From: Archangium violaceum Cb vi76
Lineage (GTDB): Bacteria; Myxococcota; Myxococcia; Myxococcales; Myxococcaceae
DNA: 64,000 bases
NCBI RefSeq assembly: GCF_000733295.1
Contig: NZ_JPMI01000227.1
Span: 49,441 to 113,440 of the forward strand
Reading direction: 5' to 3'
Position 1 is the first letter of the stretch; each line of letters begins with the position of its first letter. Below are positions 51,520 through 63,300 of this stretch, piece by piece. A program made the translations under genes and the position numbers. The notes under the pieces are model-generated. The model did no database searches. It saw nothing but the letters and a program-made list of their open reading frames with translations, and was not told where the DNA came from.

Positions 51520-51543
51520 GTTCCACGCGACTGGACGTGGAAC
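51520..51543 (+). terminator. Perfect hairpin in the PP2C-M23 gap
   Basis: GTTCCACG-cgactgga-CGTGGAAC, an 8-bp perfect stem 33 nt after the phosphatase stop. It lacks a T-run, so it may be an operator or transcript-stability hairpin instead of a terminator. Confidence 0.4.
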
Positions 51544-51565
51544 GTCGGGTGTCGTGTGTCCTCAC

Positions 51566-51595
51566 TTGACACCCTGAGAAGTCGGGTGGTAGCTG
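51566..51595 (+). promoter_or_regulatory. Candidate promoter for the M23 peptidase gene
   Basis: -35 TTGACA (51566-51571) with TAGCTG (51590-51595) at 18 nt spacing. The rest of the 257-nt gap (51488-51744) holds only the hairpin at 51520 and no gene. Confidence 0.45.
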
Positions 51596-51744
51596 CCCAA
51601 ACGATTCCTGTGTCCTGAGAGGCACGATGGATGACGGATGGGCGGGTGTCGGGGCGTGGGGGAGATGAAGCGCACTCGGGCATGACCTAGATTCTGGCCC
51701 CGGGTGCGCACGCCGAAGCGCTGAGGCGCACAAGGGAGCTGGCA

Positions 51745-52662
51745 TTGGCGAAAAAGTCCTACACCCTGATCGTGGTCCCGGACCACGAATCTCCGGTCAA
51801 GCGCTACCGCGTGCAGAAGTCGCTGTTCCTCCAGGTGGGGGGCGGGGCTCTGCTGCTGGCGGGATTGGCCCTGGGGGCCACCTTCCACTACTTCCAGGTG
51901 GCTCGGGACGCGGCGGAGAATCGGATTCTTCGTGAGGAGAACCTGACGCTGCGCGGGCAGTTGAAGTCGGTTCGGGAGCGCATCGAGCACATTGGCTCCA
52001 CGCTGGACCGGGTGGAGCGGTTCGACCAGAAGCTGCGGGCCATCACGCTGTTGTCGGATCCGCAACGCAACCTGGCCATGGGTCCGGTGGAGCAGGAGCC
52101 GGGGGTGGGTTCTCCGGCGGCGGAGACGGCGTTCACCGAGCTGGCGAGCATGGAGTCGCCCAAGGCGCTGACGGGGAAGCTGGACCGGCTGAGCGCCGAG
52201 GCCACCCGGCAGGAGCAGAGCCTCCACGAGCTGCAGGCGTACTTCCAGGATCAGAAGTCGCTGTTGGCCTCCACGCCGTCGCTGTGGCCGACGCGTGGCT
52301 GGGTGACGAGTGATTTCGGCTCGCGGTTGGATCCGTACACGGCGGACCGGGTGATGCACGCGGGCATGGACATCGCCGCGCCGCACGGCAAGGACGTCTT
52401 CGCGCCGTCGGACGGCACGGTGGTGTTCGCGGGCCTGGAGGGCGGTTACGGCAACGTGATCGTCATCGACCACGGGTACGGCATCAAGACGCGCTACGGC
52501 CACCTGGCGAAGATCCTGGTGAAGGCGGGTGACCGGGTGAAGCGTGGCGGGCTGATCGCGGCGGTGGGCAACACGGGCCGCTCGACGGGTCCGCACCTGC
52601 ACTACGAAGTGCGCGTGAACGGCATCCCGCAGAACCCGCGCAAGTTCATCCTCGAGGAGTAA
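51745..52662 (+). CDS. M23-family (LytM-type) peptidase, membrane-anchored
   Basis: 305 aa from TTG 51745 (AAGGGAG upstream). A cytoplasmic start of ~28 residues precedes one membrane helix (SLFLQVGGGALLLAGLALGATFHYF). A coiled coil follows (ENRILREENLTLRGQLKSVRERIEHI), and the C-terminal M23 domain has the zinc motifs MHAGMDIAAP (HxxxD) and STGPHLHYEVRVNG (HxH), both intact. It should cut peptide cross-links in peptidoglycan on the periplasmic side, or serve as activator of an amidase as EnvC/NlpD do; the intact zinc residues favour true cleavage. Confidence 0.88.
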   Translation: MAKKSYTLIVVPDHESPVKRYRVQKSLFLQVGGGALLLAGLALGATFHYFQVARDAAENRILREENLTLRGQLKSVRERIEHIGSTLDRVERFDQKLRAITLLSDPQRNLAMGPVEQEPGVGSPAAETAFTELASMESPKALTGKLDRLSAEATRQEQSLHELQAYFQDQKSLLASTPSLWPTRGWVTSDFGSRLDPYTADRVMHAGMDIAAPHGKDVFAPSDGTVVFAGLEGGYGNVIVIDHGYGIKTRYGHLAKILVKAGDRVKRGGLIAAVGNTGRSTGPHLHYEVRVNGIPQNPRKFILEE

Positions 52663-52690
52663 TCACCCCTCAGGTTGAATCCCGCGGAAG

Positions 52691-52729
52691 CCCCCTCTCC
52701 CTCTGGGAGAGGGTTGGGGTGAGGGTCAT
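52691..52729 (+). repeat. Dispersed GC-rich inverted repeat, copy 2
   Basis: CCCTCTCCC-tct-GGGAGAGGG followed by TTGGGGTGAGGG. Nearly identical to copy 3. It sits in the convergent gap between the M23 gene and the GGDEF-like gene. Confidence 0.75.
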
Positions 52730-52752
52730 CGGACCTTCACCCCATTCGCATT

Positions 52753-53442
52753 TCAGGGCTCCGAGCGTCCGGGAACGAACCCCCCGAGCTGAAGCCGCCG
52801 CTTCTGTAGCCCTCCAGCGTTCCCCATGCGCTCCAGGGTATAGGCGCGCTCGAGCTCGCCCCACACGAGAGGCCCCAGCACCTGCCAGTGGGTGGGCTGC
52901 TCGATGGTGAGCTCCAGCAGGGCGAGCGTGAAGTCCGGAGCCTCGGCGCCCGCCGGCAGCACCGCACGAGCGTCCGCGGAGAGCCGGGAGCGGGTGGGCT
53001 CGCGGAGCGCCTCCGTCACCGTGAGGCCCGAGGTGGGCACCAGCAGCACGGCGAAGTTGTCCCCCTGCAGCCGCACGAGCTTCGCTCCGGGAAACTGGGA
53101 GCGCAGGGACTCCACCACGGCCCGCAGCATCGCATCGCCGGCGGGGAAACCGTGGCGCGCGTTGACGTGGATCATCCCCTTCACGTCGGCGATGAGCGCG
53201 CCCAGCGTCCAACCCGCGTGGTGCGCGTGGGTGGAGAGGTCGAACTCCTCCTTGAGGAGGGTCCCCTGCGTGAGGGCGAGGGGATTGAGCGCGCCCGTCG
53301 CATCCGGCACGCCGCGGCGGGCGTGCTCCTCGTCGAGCAGGCGTTGGAGCGCGACCTTCACGGGCTCGGGCGAGCGCTGCACGAGCCGGGGGTAGAGGGT
53401 CACCAGCGCGGTGGCCATGGCTTCGTCGATGGCGTAGGGCAT
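52753..53442 (-). CDS. Degenerate GGDEF-domain protein
   Basis: 229 aa from ATG 53442. The body follows the GGDEF fold: GALIADVKGMIHVNARHGFPAGDAMLRAVVESLR (matching D.d.fK.iNd..Gh..GD.lL), then AKLVRLQGDNFAVLLVPTSG, where the signature GGDEF reads QGDNF. The Glu needed for catalysis is lost, so it should not make cyclic di-GMP but could bind GTP or act as a sensor. An N-terminal ~75-residue helical segment (LYPRLVQRSPEPVKVALQRLLDEEHARRG) is unrecognised. Lies 27 nt before the RlmM-like gene's 3' end on the same strand. Confidence 0.65.
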   Translation of the reverse strand: MPYAIDEAMATALVTLYPRLVQRSPEPVKVALQRLLDEEHARRGVPDATGALNPLALTQGTLLKEEFDLSTHAHHAGWTLGALIADVKGMIHVNARHGFPAGDAMLRAVVESLRSQFPGAKLVRLQGDNFAVLLVPTSGLTVTEALREPTRSRLSADARAVLPAGAEAPDFTLALLELTIEQPTHWQVLGPLVWGELERAYTLERMGNAGGLQKRRLQLGGFVPGRSEP

Positions 53443-53469
53443 GGCCGTTCTTTAACCGCGAGGGGCGCT

Positions 53470-54633
53470 CTAGGTCACCTTGTGCGCGGTGACGGTGACC
53501 TCGTCGCGGTCGTGGTAGAGCTGGCGCATCGTCAGGCCCTGCCAGCCGCCCTCCTGGGTGAGGATGTGCCGCACCCGCACGAGGATGGGGTTCTTGTCCT
53601 TCATGGGCAGCTTGATGTTGGCCACCAGGTGCGAGGCCCAGCCGCGCCGGCCCCACTTGGCCAGGAGCTGAGCCACCTCGATGGGCCGCCAGGCCATGTC
53701 GCAGAAGAGCCAGTCAGCGGGCTCCTCGGGGGCGTAGGCGAAGGCGCTCTCCTGGATGTGCTCCACGCGGGGCTGCCGGGCCAGCTCGGGCATGAGCTTC
53801 GCCGGGTCCACGGCGATCACCCGCGCGCCGCGAGCCACCAGCCGCTGCGTCCACCCGCCGGGCGCCGCGCCGAGGTCCACACACACCTCACCCCGGCCCG
53901 GCTCGAAGGGCAGGTTGACGAGCGCCTCTTCCAGCTTCATCGCCGCGCGAGAGGGGGAGTCGGCCGAGCGCCGCATGCGCTGACGTCCACCTGGCGAGAG
54001 CGACAGGGCCTCGCGCGCGGGCACCGTGCCCACCAGCACCACTCCGGGCGCCACACACAGCTCGGCGAGCGTGGCCCCGGCCTCACGCGCCCGCCATGTC
54101 TCCTCCAGCAGCCGCTCCGGGGGCAGTCGTGCCCGCACCGCTTCCAGCAGGGCATCCGCCTCGTCGGCCATCCGGTTGCCGGCCGGGCTGTCCGGCGTGA
54201 ACGCTTGGAGCACCAGCGAGCCGGTGGGCACCGCCTCGAGCACCCGGGCGGAGATGGACTCGGCGAGCTGCTCGGGAGGTTGATCGGACGGCAGCGAGGC
54301 CTGCACGCGGATGCCCGTGCGGGCGAAGACGGGGGGCTCGGCCGGGCGCTTCTCGCTCTCCACGAGCACCTCGCCCAGCAGCCGGGGGGACGCTCCTGCC
54401 CACGCCAGCTCCTCGAACAGGTGGGGCTCGAAACCGGCACGGCAGGTCCAGAGCCACCGCCCGGGTTGTGAAGGGAGAGTGGGCGCCGGTATGGGCGGTG
54501 GCTTCACCCGGGGTGGAACCGCGGGATGTGGCATGGGCGCCGGCTTCGCCCCCCGAGCAGGGGGGGAACCCTTCTGAGGGCGTGGAGCTGGGCGCCTTGC
54601 GGGACGATGGGTCTCTTTTCGACGGGAGGGCAT
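53470..54633 (-). CDS. RlmM-like 23S rRNA ribose methyltransferase
   Basis: 387 aa from ATG 54633. An N-terminal basic, Pro-rich extension (about 55 residues) precedes a THUMP-like region (WTCRAGFEPHLFEELAW) and a FtsJ-type Rossmann methyltransferase: SRAAMKLEEAL (catalytic Lys), VCVDLGAAPGGWTQRLVARGARVIAVDPAKL (motif I), ADWLFCDMAWRP (Asp) and VANIKLPMK (Lys). This K-D-K pattern marks 2'-O-ribose methyltransferases; the overall layout matches RlmM (C2498 of 23S rRNA). The exact nucleotide is inferred. The 170-nt gap to secA holds the divergent start region. Confidence 0.82.
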   Translation of the reverse strand: MPSRRKETHRPARRPAPRPQKGSPPARGAKPAPMPHPAVPPRVKPPPIPAPTLPSQPGRWLWTCRAGFEPHLFEELAWAGASPRLLGEVLVESEKRPAEPPVFARTGIRVQASLPSDQPPEQLAESISARVLEAVPTGSLVLQAFTPDSPAGNRMADEADALLEAVRARLPPERLLEETWRAREAGATLAELCVAPGVVLVGTVPAREALSLSPGGRQRMRRSADSPSRAAMKLEEALVNLPFEPGRGEVCVDLGAAPGGWTQRLVARGARVIAVDPAKLMPELARQPRVEHIQESAFAYAPEEPADWLFCDMAWRPIEVAQLLAKWGRRGWASHLVANIKLPMKDKNPILVRVRHILTQEGGWQGLTMRQLYHDRDEVTVTAHKVT

Positions 54634-54806
54634 TGCGTGGCCTCGGTTCCGCTTTACTCTGTCCTGCCGCTCGCGCGGCGGCCAATCGGGTGGAATGACG
54701 CGGGAGAAACGCATGGTTTCCTTCCTGCATCCCACCTACAATCCAGGGATTTCCCTTCACTCGCCGCGTCCCTTCGAGGATTCTCCGGCGAGAGAGTCAG
54801 AATCGC

Positions 54807-57647
<2,841 letters not shown>

Positions 57648-57661
57648 GCGCCCCCCGGCGG

Positions 57662-57695
57662 GCCGGGCCCCAGCCCTCCTGGGTGCCCGGCTTCC
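57662..57695 (+). terminator. Terminator-like hairpin after secA
   Basis: GCCGGGC-CCCAG paired with CTGGG-t-GCCCGGC (57662-57691), a 12-bp stem with one bulge, then TTCCG. It is 14 nt after the secA stop. Confidence 0.55.
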
Positions 57696-57726
57696 GTCCA
57701 CCATTTCCCACCCCGCGTCGCGAAGC

Positions 57727-57756
57727 TTGCACCGGCGGCATGGGTTTTGTTAGAGA
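57727..57756 (+). promoter_or_regulatory. Candidate rpsB promoter
   Basis: TTGCAC (57727-57732) and TAGAGA (57751-57756), 18 nt apart, lie after the secA hairpin. Transcripts would carry a leader of about 135 nt with the hairpin at 57763. Confidence 0.5.
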
Positions 57757-57762
57757 AGCCCG

Positions 57763-57795
57763 CCCGCCGCCAGCCCCTGGCTGGTGGTGGGTTTG
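57763..57795 (+). promoter_or_regulatory. Leader hairpin upstream of rpsB (attenuator or S2 autoregulation site candidate)
   Basis: CCCGCCGCCAGC (57763-57774) pairs with GCTGGTGGTGGG (57780-57791), 12 pairs including two G-U, loop CCCTG, followed by TTTGTCG. It begins right after the predicted transcription start. It is shaped like an intrinsic terminator but located in the leader, so it could regulate rpsB. Confidence 0.45.
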
Positions 57796-57898
57796 TCGTT
57801 CCAGTCAACCCACTACACACACGTTCTTGCCGGCCCTCGGTGCTCCTGTTCGGGAGCAAACGGCCGGAATCCTTACGGAACGTGGAGGAAGAACCGAG

Positions 57899-58870
<972 letters not shown>

Positions 58871-58906
58871 TGCCGCCGCGCTCCCTCCGAGGAGCGCCTG
58901 GAGTCC

Positions 58907-58945
58907 AGCCGGGCGGCGCTTGGTCGCTGCCCGGCTTTTCCTTTT
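58907..58945 (+). terminator. Terminator between rpsB and tsf
   Basis: AGCCGGGC (58907-58914) pairs with GCCCGGCT (58929-58936), then TTTCCTTTTC, a classic stem plus U-run. It may attenuate read-through into tsf; a partial terminator is known between these genes in other bacteria. Confidence 0.75.
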
Positions 58946-59010
58946 CAACCCCAGCAGTACCTTCAAACTCAATTCCCCCCCAGTCACGGGGTGGGTCCCT
59001 GGAGACGAAC

Positions 59011-59664
59011 ATGGCCGAGGTCAGCGCCACGATGGTGAAGGAGCTCCGCGAGAAGACCGGCGCGGGCATGATGGATTGCAAGAAGGCCCTCGCCGAGACC
59101 GGCGGTGATTTCACCAAGGCCGAGGAGTGGCTGCGCAAGAAGGGCATCTCCCGCGCCGCGGGCAAGGCCAGCCGCGTGGCCGCCGAGGGCATGATCGGCA
59201 CCTACGTCCACGGTGGCCGCATCGGCGTCATCGTGGAGGTCAACTGCGAGACGGACTTCGTGGCCCGCAACACGGACTTCCAGGACCTGGTCAAGGACGT
59301 GGCCATGCAGGTCGCCGCGGCCAACCCCAAGTTCGTGAGCCGCGAGGAGGTCCCCACCGAGCAGCTGGACAAGGAGAAGGAGATCCAGCGCGAGCTGCTC
59401 AAGCAGGCGGGCAAGCCCGAGGCCATGTGGGAGAAGATCCTCGTGGGCAAGGTGGAGAAGTACTACGAGCAGGTGTGCCTCGTGGACCAGCTCTGGGTGA
59501 AGGACGACAAGAAGAAGGTCGGTGAGATGATCACCGAGCGTGCGGCGAAGATCGGCGAGAAGGTCGCCGTGCGCCGCTTCGTCCGCTACGAGGTGGGTGA
59601 GGGCATCGAGAAGAAGAAGGATGACCTGGCCGCCGAGGTGGCCAAGACGCTGGGCCAGGCCTAG
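59011..59664 (+). CDS. tsf: Elongation factor Ts
   Basis: 217 aa from ATG 59011 (GGAGACGAAC upstream). It is the guanine-nucleotide exchange factor for EF-Tu. The N-terminal UBA-like helix region KELREKTGAGMMDCKKALAETGGD and the core TDFVARNTDFQDLV are conserved. It is short compared with E. coli (283 aa), missing part of the dimerisation/coiled-coil region, as in several other lineages. It begins 140 nt after rpsB, behind a terminator-like hairpin, so it may be partly uncoupled. Confidence 0.95.
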   Translation: MAEVSATMVKELREKTGAGMMDCKKALAETGGDFTKAEEWLRKKGISRAAGKASRVAAEGMIGTYVHGGRIGVIVEVNCETDFVARNTDFQDLVKDVAMQVAAANPKFVSREEVPTEQLDKEKEIQRELLKQAGKPEAMWEKILVGKVEKYYEQVCLVDQLWVKDDKKKVGEMITERAAKIGEKVAVRRFVRYEVGEGIEKKKDDLAAEVAKTLGQA

Positions 59665-59686
59665 CCGTCCGCCGCCCGCCGTGCCG

Positions 59687-59727
59687 AGGGCCGCACGTTC
59701 CGGTATTCCCCGGGGCGTCGCGGCCCT
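59687..59727 (+). terminator. Weak hairpin after tsf
   Basis: AGGGCCGC (59687-59694) pairs with GCGGCCCT (59720-59727) with a 25-nt loop; there is no T-run. A plausible rho-dependent end or simple secondary structure. Confidence 0.3.
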
Positions 59728-59790
59728 TGCCGTTCGTGGGGCCGGGAGCCAGGGGAGGGGCTACTGGCGGACGGCCGAGGCACTCGGGCG

Positions 59791-59819
59791 TTGATCGCCG
59801 CCGGGGCGAGGGATACAAG
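59791..59819 (+). promoter_or_regulatory. pyrH promoter
   Basis: -35 TTGATC (59791-59796) and -10 TACAAG (59814-59819) at exactly 17 nt. Expected transcription start is ~59826, only 2 nt before the ATG, so the pyrH transcript is probably leaderless. Confidence 0.7.
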
Positions 59820-59827
59820 CGGGGCCA

Positions 59828-60580
59828 ATGTCCGCTCCAGCCACGGCCCGTCGTTACAAGCGCATCCTCCTCAAGCTGTCGGGCGAAGCCCTGATGGGGG
59901 AGGGGAAGTACGGCATCCATCCTCCCACGCTGTCGCGCATCGCCTCGGAGCTCAAAGAGGTGGCGGAGGCGGGCGTGGAGCTGGCCGTGGTCATCGGCGG
60001 CGGCAACATCTTCCGCGGCGTGGCGGGCTCCACCGAGGGCATGGATCGCGCGAGCGCCGACTACATGGGCATGCTCGCCACCTGCATCAACTCCATGGCC
60101 ATGCAGGACGCGCTGGAGAAGCAGGGCTGCCACACCCGGGTGCTCTCGGCCATCAAGATGGAGCAGATCGCCGAGCCCTACATCCGCCGGCGCGCGGTGC
60201 GCCACCTGGAGAAGGGCCGCATCGTCATCTTCGCCGCGGGCACCGGCAACCCGTACTTCACCACGGACACCGCCGCTTCCTTGCGCGCCATGGAGATCAA
60301 CGCCGAGGTCATCCTCAAGGCGACCAAGGTGGATGGCATCTACAGCGCGGATCCGAAGAAGGATCCCACGGCGCGGCGCTACCGGACGCTGACGTACATG
60401 GACGTCCTCAAGCAGAATCTGAACGTGATGGATTCCACGGCCATCTCGCTCTGCATGGACAACAAGCTGCCGATCATCGTGTTCGATCTGACCCAGCGCG
60501 GTAACATCGGCAAGGCCATCCTGGGCGACGCGGGCGAGATCGGAACCGTGGTGGGCGTGGGCGAGACGGCCTGGGCCTGA
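59828..60580 (+). CDS. pyrH: UMP kinase
   Basis: 250 aa. It phosphorylates UMP to UDP in pyrimidine nucleotide synthesis (bacterial hexameric amino-acid-kinase fold). Motifs: [102 protein letters not shown]. Length and N-terminus match the family, so ATG 59828 is right although no ribosome binding site is seen. The promoter lies a few bases upstream. frr follows by 41 nt. Confidence 0.96.
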   Translation: MSAPATARRYKRILLKLSGEALMGEGKYGIHPPTLSRIASELKEVAEAGVELAVVIGGGNIFRGVAGSTEGMDRASADYMGMLATCINSMAMQDALEKQGCHTRVLSAIKMEQIAEPYIRRRAVRHLEKGRIVIFAAGTGNPYFTTDTAASLRAMEINAEVILKATKVDGIYSADPKKDPTARRYRTLTYMDVLKQNLNVMDSTAISLCMDNKLPIIVFDLTQRGNIGKAILGDAGEIGTVVGVGETAWA

Positions 60581-60621
60581 GAGAAGCACGGACGCGCTTC
60601 ACTTCATAAGGAGACCTGCAC

Positions 60622-61176
60622 ATGGCAGACGCCGTGACCGAACTGAAGGGCCGTATCGACAAGACGCTCGATGATCTCCGTCGGGAATTGACGAAGGTGC
60701 GCACGGGCCGCGCCAGTCCCAACCTGCTCGACGGCATCCGGGTGGACTACTACGGCACGCCCACCCCGCTGAGCGGCGTGGCCAACATCACCTCGCCCGA
60801 GCCCCGGCTCATCATCATCAAGCCGTGGGAGAAGAGCGTCCTCAAGGACATTGAGAAGGCCATCCGCGAGGCCAACCTCGGCATCAACCCGATGAACGAC
60901 GGTGAGGTCATCCGCCTGCCCTTCCCGCCCCTCACCGAGGAGCGGCGCAAGGAGATCGCCAAGCAGGTGAAGACCAAGGGCGAGGAGCACAAGGTCGCCA
61001 TCCGCAACATCCGCCGCGACTCGAACGAAGCCATCAAGGCGCAGCTCAAGGACAAGAAGATCACCGAGGACGACTCCAAGCGCCTGACGGAAAAGGTGCA
61101 GAAGGAGACGGACGACGGCGTGAAGAAGGTGGACGAGATCATCTCCAAGAAGGAGAAGGAAGTGATGGAGGTCTGA
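60622..61176 (+). CDS. frr: Ribosome recycling factor
   Basis: 184 aa, the normal length, starting at ATG 60622 (AAGGAGA upstream). It splits the post-termination ribosome together with EF-G. Signatures: LRRELTKVRTGRASPNLLDGIRVDYYGTPTPLSGVANI, IKPWEKSVLKDIEKAIREANLG, LPFPPLTEERRKEIAKQVKTKGEEHKVAIRNIRRDSNE. Probably same operon as pyrH. The next gene starts 1 nt after the stop. Confidence 0.97.
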   Translation: MADAVTELKGRIDKTLDDLRRELTKVRTGRASPNLLDGIRVDYYGTPTPLSGVANITSPEPRLIIIKPWEKSVLKDIEKAIREANLGINPMNDGEVIRLPFPPLTEERRKEIAKQVKTKGEEHKVAIRNIRRDSNEAIKAQLKDKKITEDDSKRLTEKVQKETDDGVKKVDEIISKKEKEVMEV

Positions 61177-61177
61177 G

Positions 61178-62116
61178 ATGGCCTTCATTCTCGTCGCGGA
61201 GCCATCCGCCTCGGTGGCCGGGGCGCTGCGCAAGTTCCTGGAGAACGCCGGCCATGAGGTGACGGTCGCGTCCGAGGTCCGGGATGCGCTGGAGCGGGTG
61301 CGCGAGCTGGCGCCCGCGTTGGTGCTGGCTTCTGTCACGGAGAGCTTCGACGGCGAGACGCTCTGCCGGCAGGTGAAGGAGGAGGCACCGACGATTCCGG
61401 TGCTCCTGCTGTACCTGCCGGAAGAGGAGCAGCCGGAGGCGCGCGCGGCCGCCGCGGGCGCGGAGGCGTGCCTGGTGGGTCCGCTGAAACGGGCCACCGT
61501 GGTGTCCTGCGTGAGCCTGATGATGCAGCTGGCGCAGGCCCGGGAGACGGTGTCGGTGGTGCGCACCGAGATGCAGTTGATGCAGCATCAGGGGCCCCGC
61601 CGTGAGCCGAGCTCGTCCGGAGCGGACCTGGAGTTCCTCAAGCGGCTGCTCTTCATGGAAGTGAAGCGCAGCCGCCGGTACCGCTACCCCATTTCCTACC
61701 TGTTGCTGGAGCCGGACCGGTACGCGGAGCGGCTTGCCACGCTGCCGGCGGCCCAGCGCACGTCCGCGCTGGCGGAGGTGCTCCGGCGGCTCTCCGAGGC
61801 GCTGCGAGACATCGACGTGGCGGTGCCGTTCGCCGAGGGTCGCTTCATCGTCTTCCTGCCGTACACGCCGCACGAGGGAGCGATGGTGGTGGCGGAGCGG
61901 CTACGGCAGCGGGTGAAGGAAGTGGAGTCGGTGCCGGGGCTGACGGCGTCCATGGGCCTGGCGGTGTTCGAGCCGTCGGCGCAGAAGGGCCAGGCGCAGG
62001 TGAGCTTCGGCAGCCTCATGAAGGAGGCGGGAGACGCGCTGCGCCGGGCTCAGGCCGCGGGCGGAGATCGCGTCGAGGGCGGCCGTCAGACGCCCGCGGA
62101 ACCCGCCGCCGAGTAA
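61178..62116 (+). CDS. Pseudo-receiver plus degenerate GGDEF-like protein
   Basis: 312 aa, starting 1 nt after frr. Residues 1-115 fold as a CheY-like receiver (FILVAEPSASVAGALRKFLENAGHEVTVAS...ALVLASVTESFDG), but the phospho-Asp position is Ser (LVLASVT) and the first acidic pair is missing, so it is inactive in phosphorylation. Residues ~150-300 follow a GGDEF-like layout (FLKRLLFMEVKRSRRYRYPISYLLLEPDRY...IDVAVPFAEGRFIVFLPYTPHEGAMVVAERLRQRV) in which the signature is FAEGRF, so no cyclase activity is expected. Translational linkage to frr is unexpected for a regulatory protein. Function unknown; a sensor scaffold is inferred. Confidence 0.7.
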   Translation: MAFILVAEPSASVAGALRKFLENAGHEVTVASEVRDALERVRELAPALVLASVTESFDGETLCRQVKEEAPTIPVLLLYLPEEEQPEARAAAAGAEACLVGPLKRATVVSCVSLMMQLAQARETVSVVRTEMQLMQHQGPRREPSSSGADLEFLKRLLFMEVKRSRRYRYPISYLLLEPDRYAERLATLPAAQRTSALAEVLRRLSEALRDIDVAVPFAEGRFIVFLPYTPHEGAMVVAERLRQRVKEVESVPGLTASMGLAVFEPSAQKGQAQVSFGSLMKEAGDALRRAQAAGGDRVEGGRQTPAEPAAE

Positions 62117-62146
62117 CCCACCCTCTCAACCCAGGCTCCCCACTCC

Positions 62147-62183
62147 TCCCTCTCCCTCTGGGAGAGGGTCGGGGTGAGGGTGT
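62147..62183 (+). repeat. Dispersed GC-rich inverted repeat, copy 3
   Basis: CCCTCTCCC-tct-GGGAGAGGG followed by TCGGGGTGAGGG; differs from copy 2 by about one base in the core. It lies in the convergent gap between the pseudo-GGDEF gene and cyaY. Confidence 0.75.
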
Positions 62184-62207
62184 CGGGCATCTCGGGTCGA
62201 GCCGGGA

Positions 62208-62540
62208 TTACCCCGGGTACACCAGCTCCTGACCGGAGATGTCCCGCACCACGTCCGCCACGAAGCGGAACAGCTCGAGCCCCTTCCCCTTGTCGTCCAG
62301 CCAGGAGCCGCTGGCGGTGTCATAGGAGAAGTGGATGCCCTGCGAGCGGCCCGCGACCCAGATCTGCCGCACGGCGCGCTGGGTGTTGACGATGCACTTC
62401 TCGCGAGAGGGCGTGGTCAGGGTGACCATGTCACCCATGCTCTCGGCCTCGAGGTCATCCGGGTCGAGCGCATCCGCGGCGGCCATGATGCGCTTGAACG
62501 CCGCGGAGACGAGCTGGTTGTAGCTCGCTTCGTCCATCAT
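62208..62540 (-). CDS. cyaY: Iron donor protein CyaY (frataxin family)
   Basis: 110 aa. The frataxin fold is visible: an acidic N-terminal helix (MMDEASYNQLVSAAFKRIMAAADALDPDDLEAESMGD) that binds iron, the strands MVTLTTPSREKCIVNTQRAVRQIWVAGRSQG, then the conserved HFSYDTASGSWLDDKGK before the C-terminal helix (GLELFRFVADVVRDI). It supplies or regulates iron for Fe-S cluster assembly. Starts at ATG 62540, with GGAGG upstream. It lies 27 nt downstream of sixA on the same strand. Confidence 0.86.
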   Translation of the reverse strand: MMDEASYNQLVSAAFKRIMAAADALDPDDLEAESMGDMVTLTTPSREKCIVNTQRAVRQIWVAGRSQGIHFSYDTASGSWLDDKGKGLELFRFVADVVRDISGQELVYPG

Positions 62541-62567
62541 CGGTGGAGCCTCCAGGAAACGGAGCGG

Positions 62568-63077
62568 CTACTGGATGACGTCGAGCACCTGCTGGCCGGG
62601 AGCGGCGAAGAACAGCAGCTTCGCCGGGGCGGGCGCGACGCCGGGCTCGGTGGAGTCCGGGCGCTCGATGGCGATGATGGTGCCCGGGTTCACCTGCTTG
62701 GGGAAGGACTGCATGCCCAGCAGGTGGGTGGCCAGCGCGCCCATGGACGGCTGGTGGCCCACGAGCACGATGTTCTCACCCGTGTGATCGTCGAGGACGG
62801 GGGTCACGGCGCCCACCGGCATGTCCGGCAACAGGCAACGGTGGGCCCGCAGGGTGCCCTCGTGCTTGAGGATGGTGGAGAGCAACTGCGCCGTCTGAAC
62901 CGTGCGCACCAACGGGCTCGTGAGCACGAGCGAAACCGGACCGATACGCTCCGCCAGCGACGCGAAATGCGCGGCCGTGCTGGCTCGGGCCTTGGCAGTG
63001 AGCGCGCGTGCCTCGTCACCGAGTCCCTCGGGGGCCTCCGCGTCCGCCTCGCCGTGCCTTACCAGGAAGATCCTCAA
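62568..63077 (-). CDS. sixA: Phosphohistidine phosphatase SixA-like
   Basis: 169 aa from TTG 63077 (GGTGGAGGCACC upstream), the only start that gives the family N-terminus LRIFLVRHGEAD. Histidine-phosphatase motif RHGEA with the nucleophile His, the second catalytic elements LTSPLVRTVQTAQLL, and VLVGHQPSMGALATHLLG with the second His. SixA removes phosphate from HPt histidines in phosphorelays (ArcB in E. coli), here possibly from one of many myxobacterial kinases. cyaY follows by 27 nt. Confidence 0.85.
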   Translation of the reverse strand: MRIFLVRHGEADAEAPEGLGDEARALTAKARASTAAHFASLAERIGPVSLVLTSPLVRTVQTAQLLSTILKHEGTLRAHRCLLPDMPVGAVTPVLDDHTGENIVLVGHQPSMGALATHLLGMQSFPKQVNPGTIIAIERPDSTEPGVAPAPAKLLFFAAPGQQVLDVIQ

Positions 63078-63300
63078 GGTGCCTCCACCGCTCTGAACGG
63101 ACCGCGGTTCGTACACGACCGCGCCCGGGTTGGTCAAAGGTAATACGGCGATTGTTGGTTGGTGGCGGCCCCTCCCGCCGGTGGGCAGGCAGCCTGGGGC
63201 CGTTCCGCCCGGAGCGGATGCAATCCCGTCCGTGGCCGACTGTGTGTGGACGTATACTCCGCCCCTCGTGTGACCGGGGAGGACCCCTGGAGGAGTGTGG

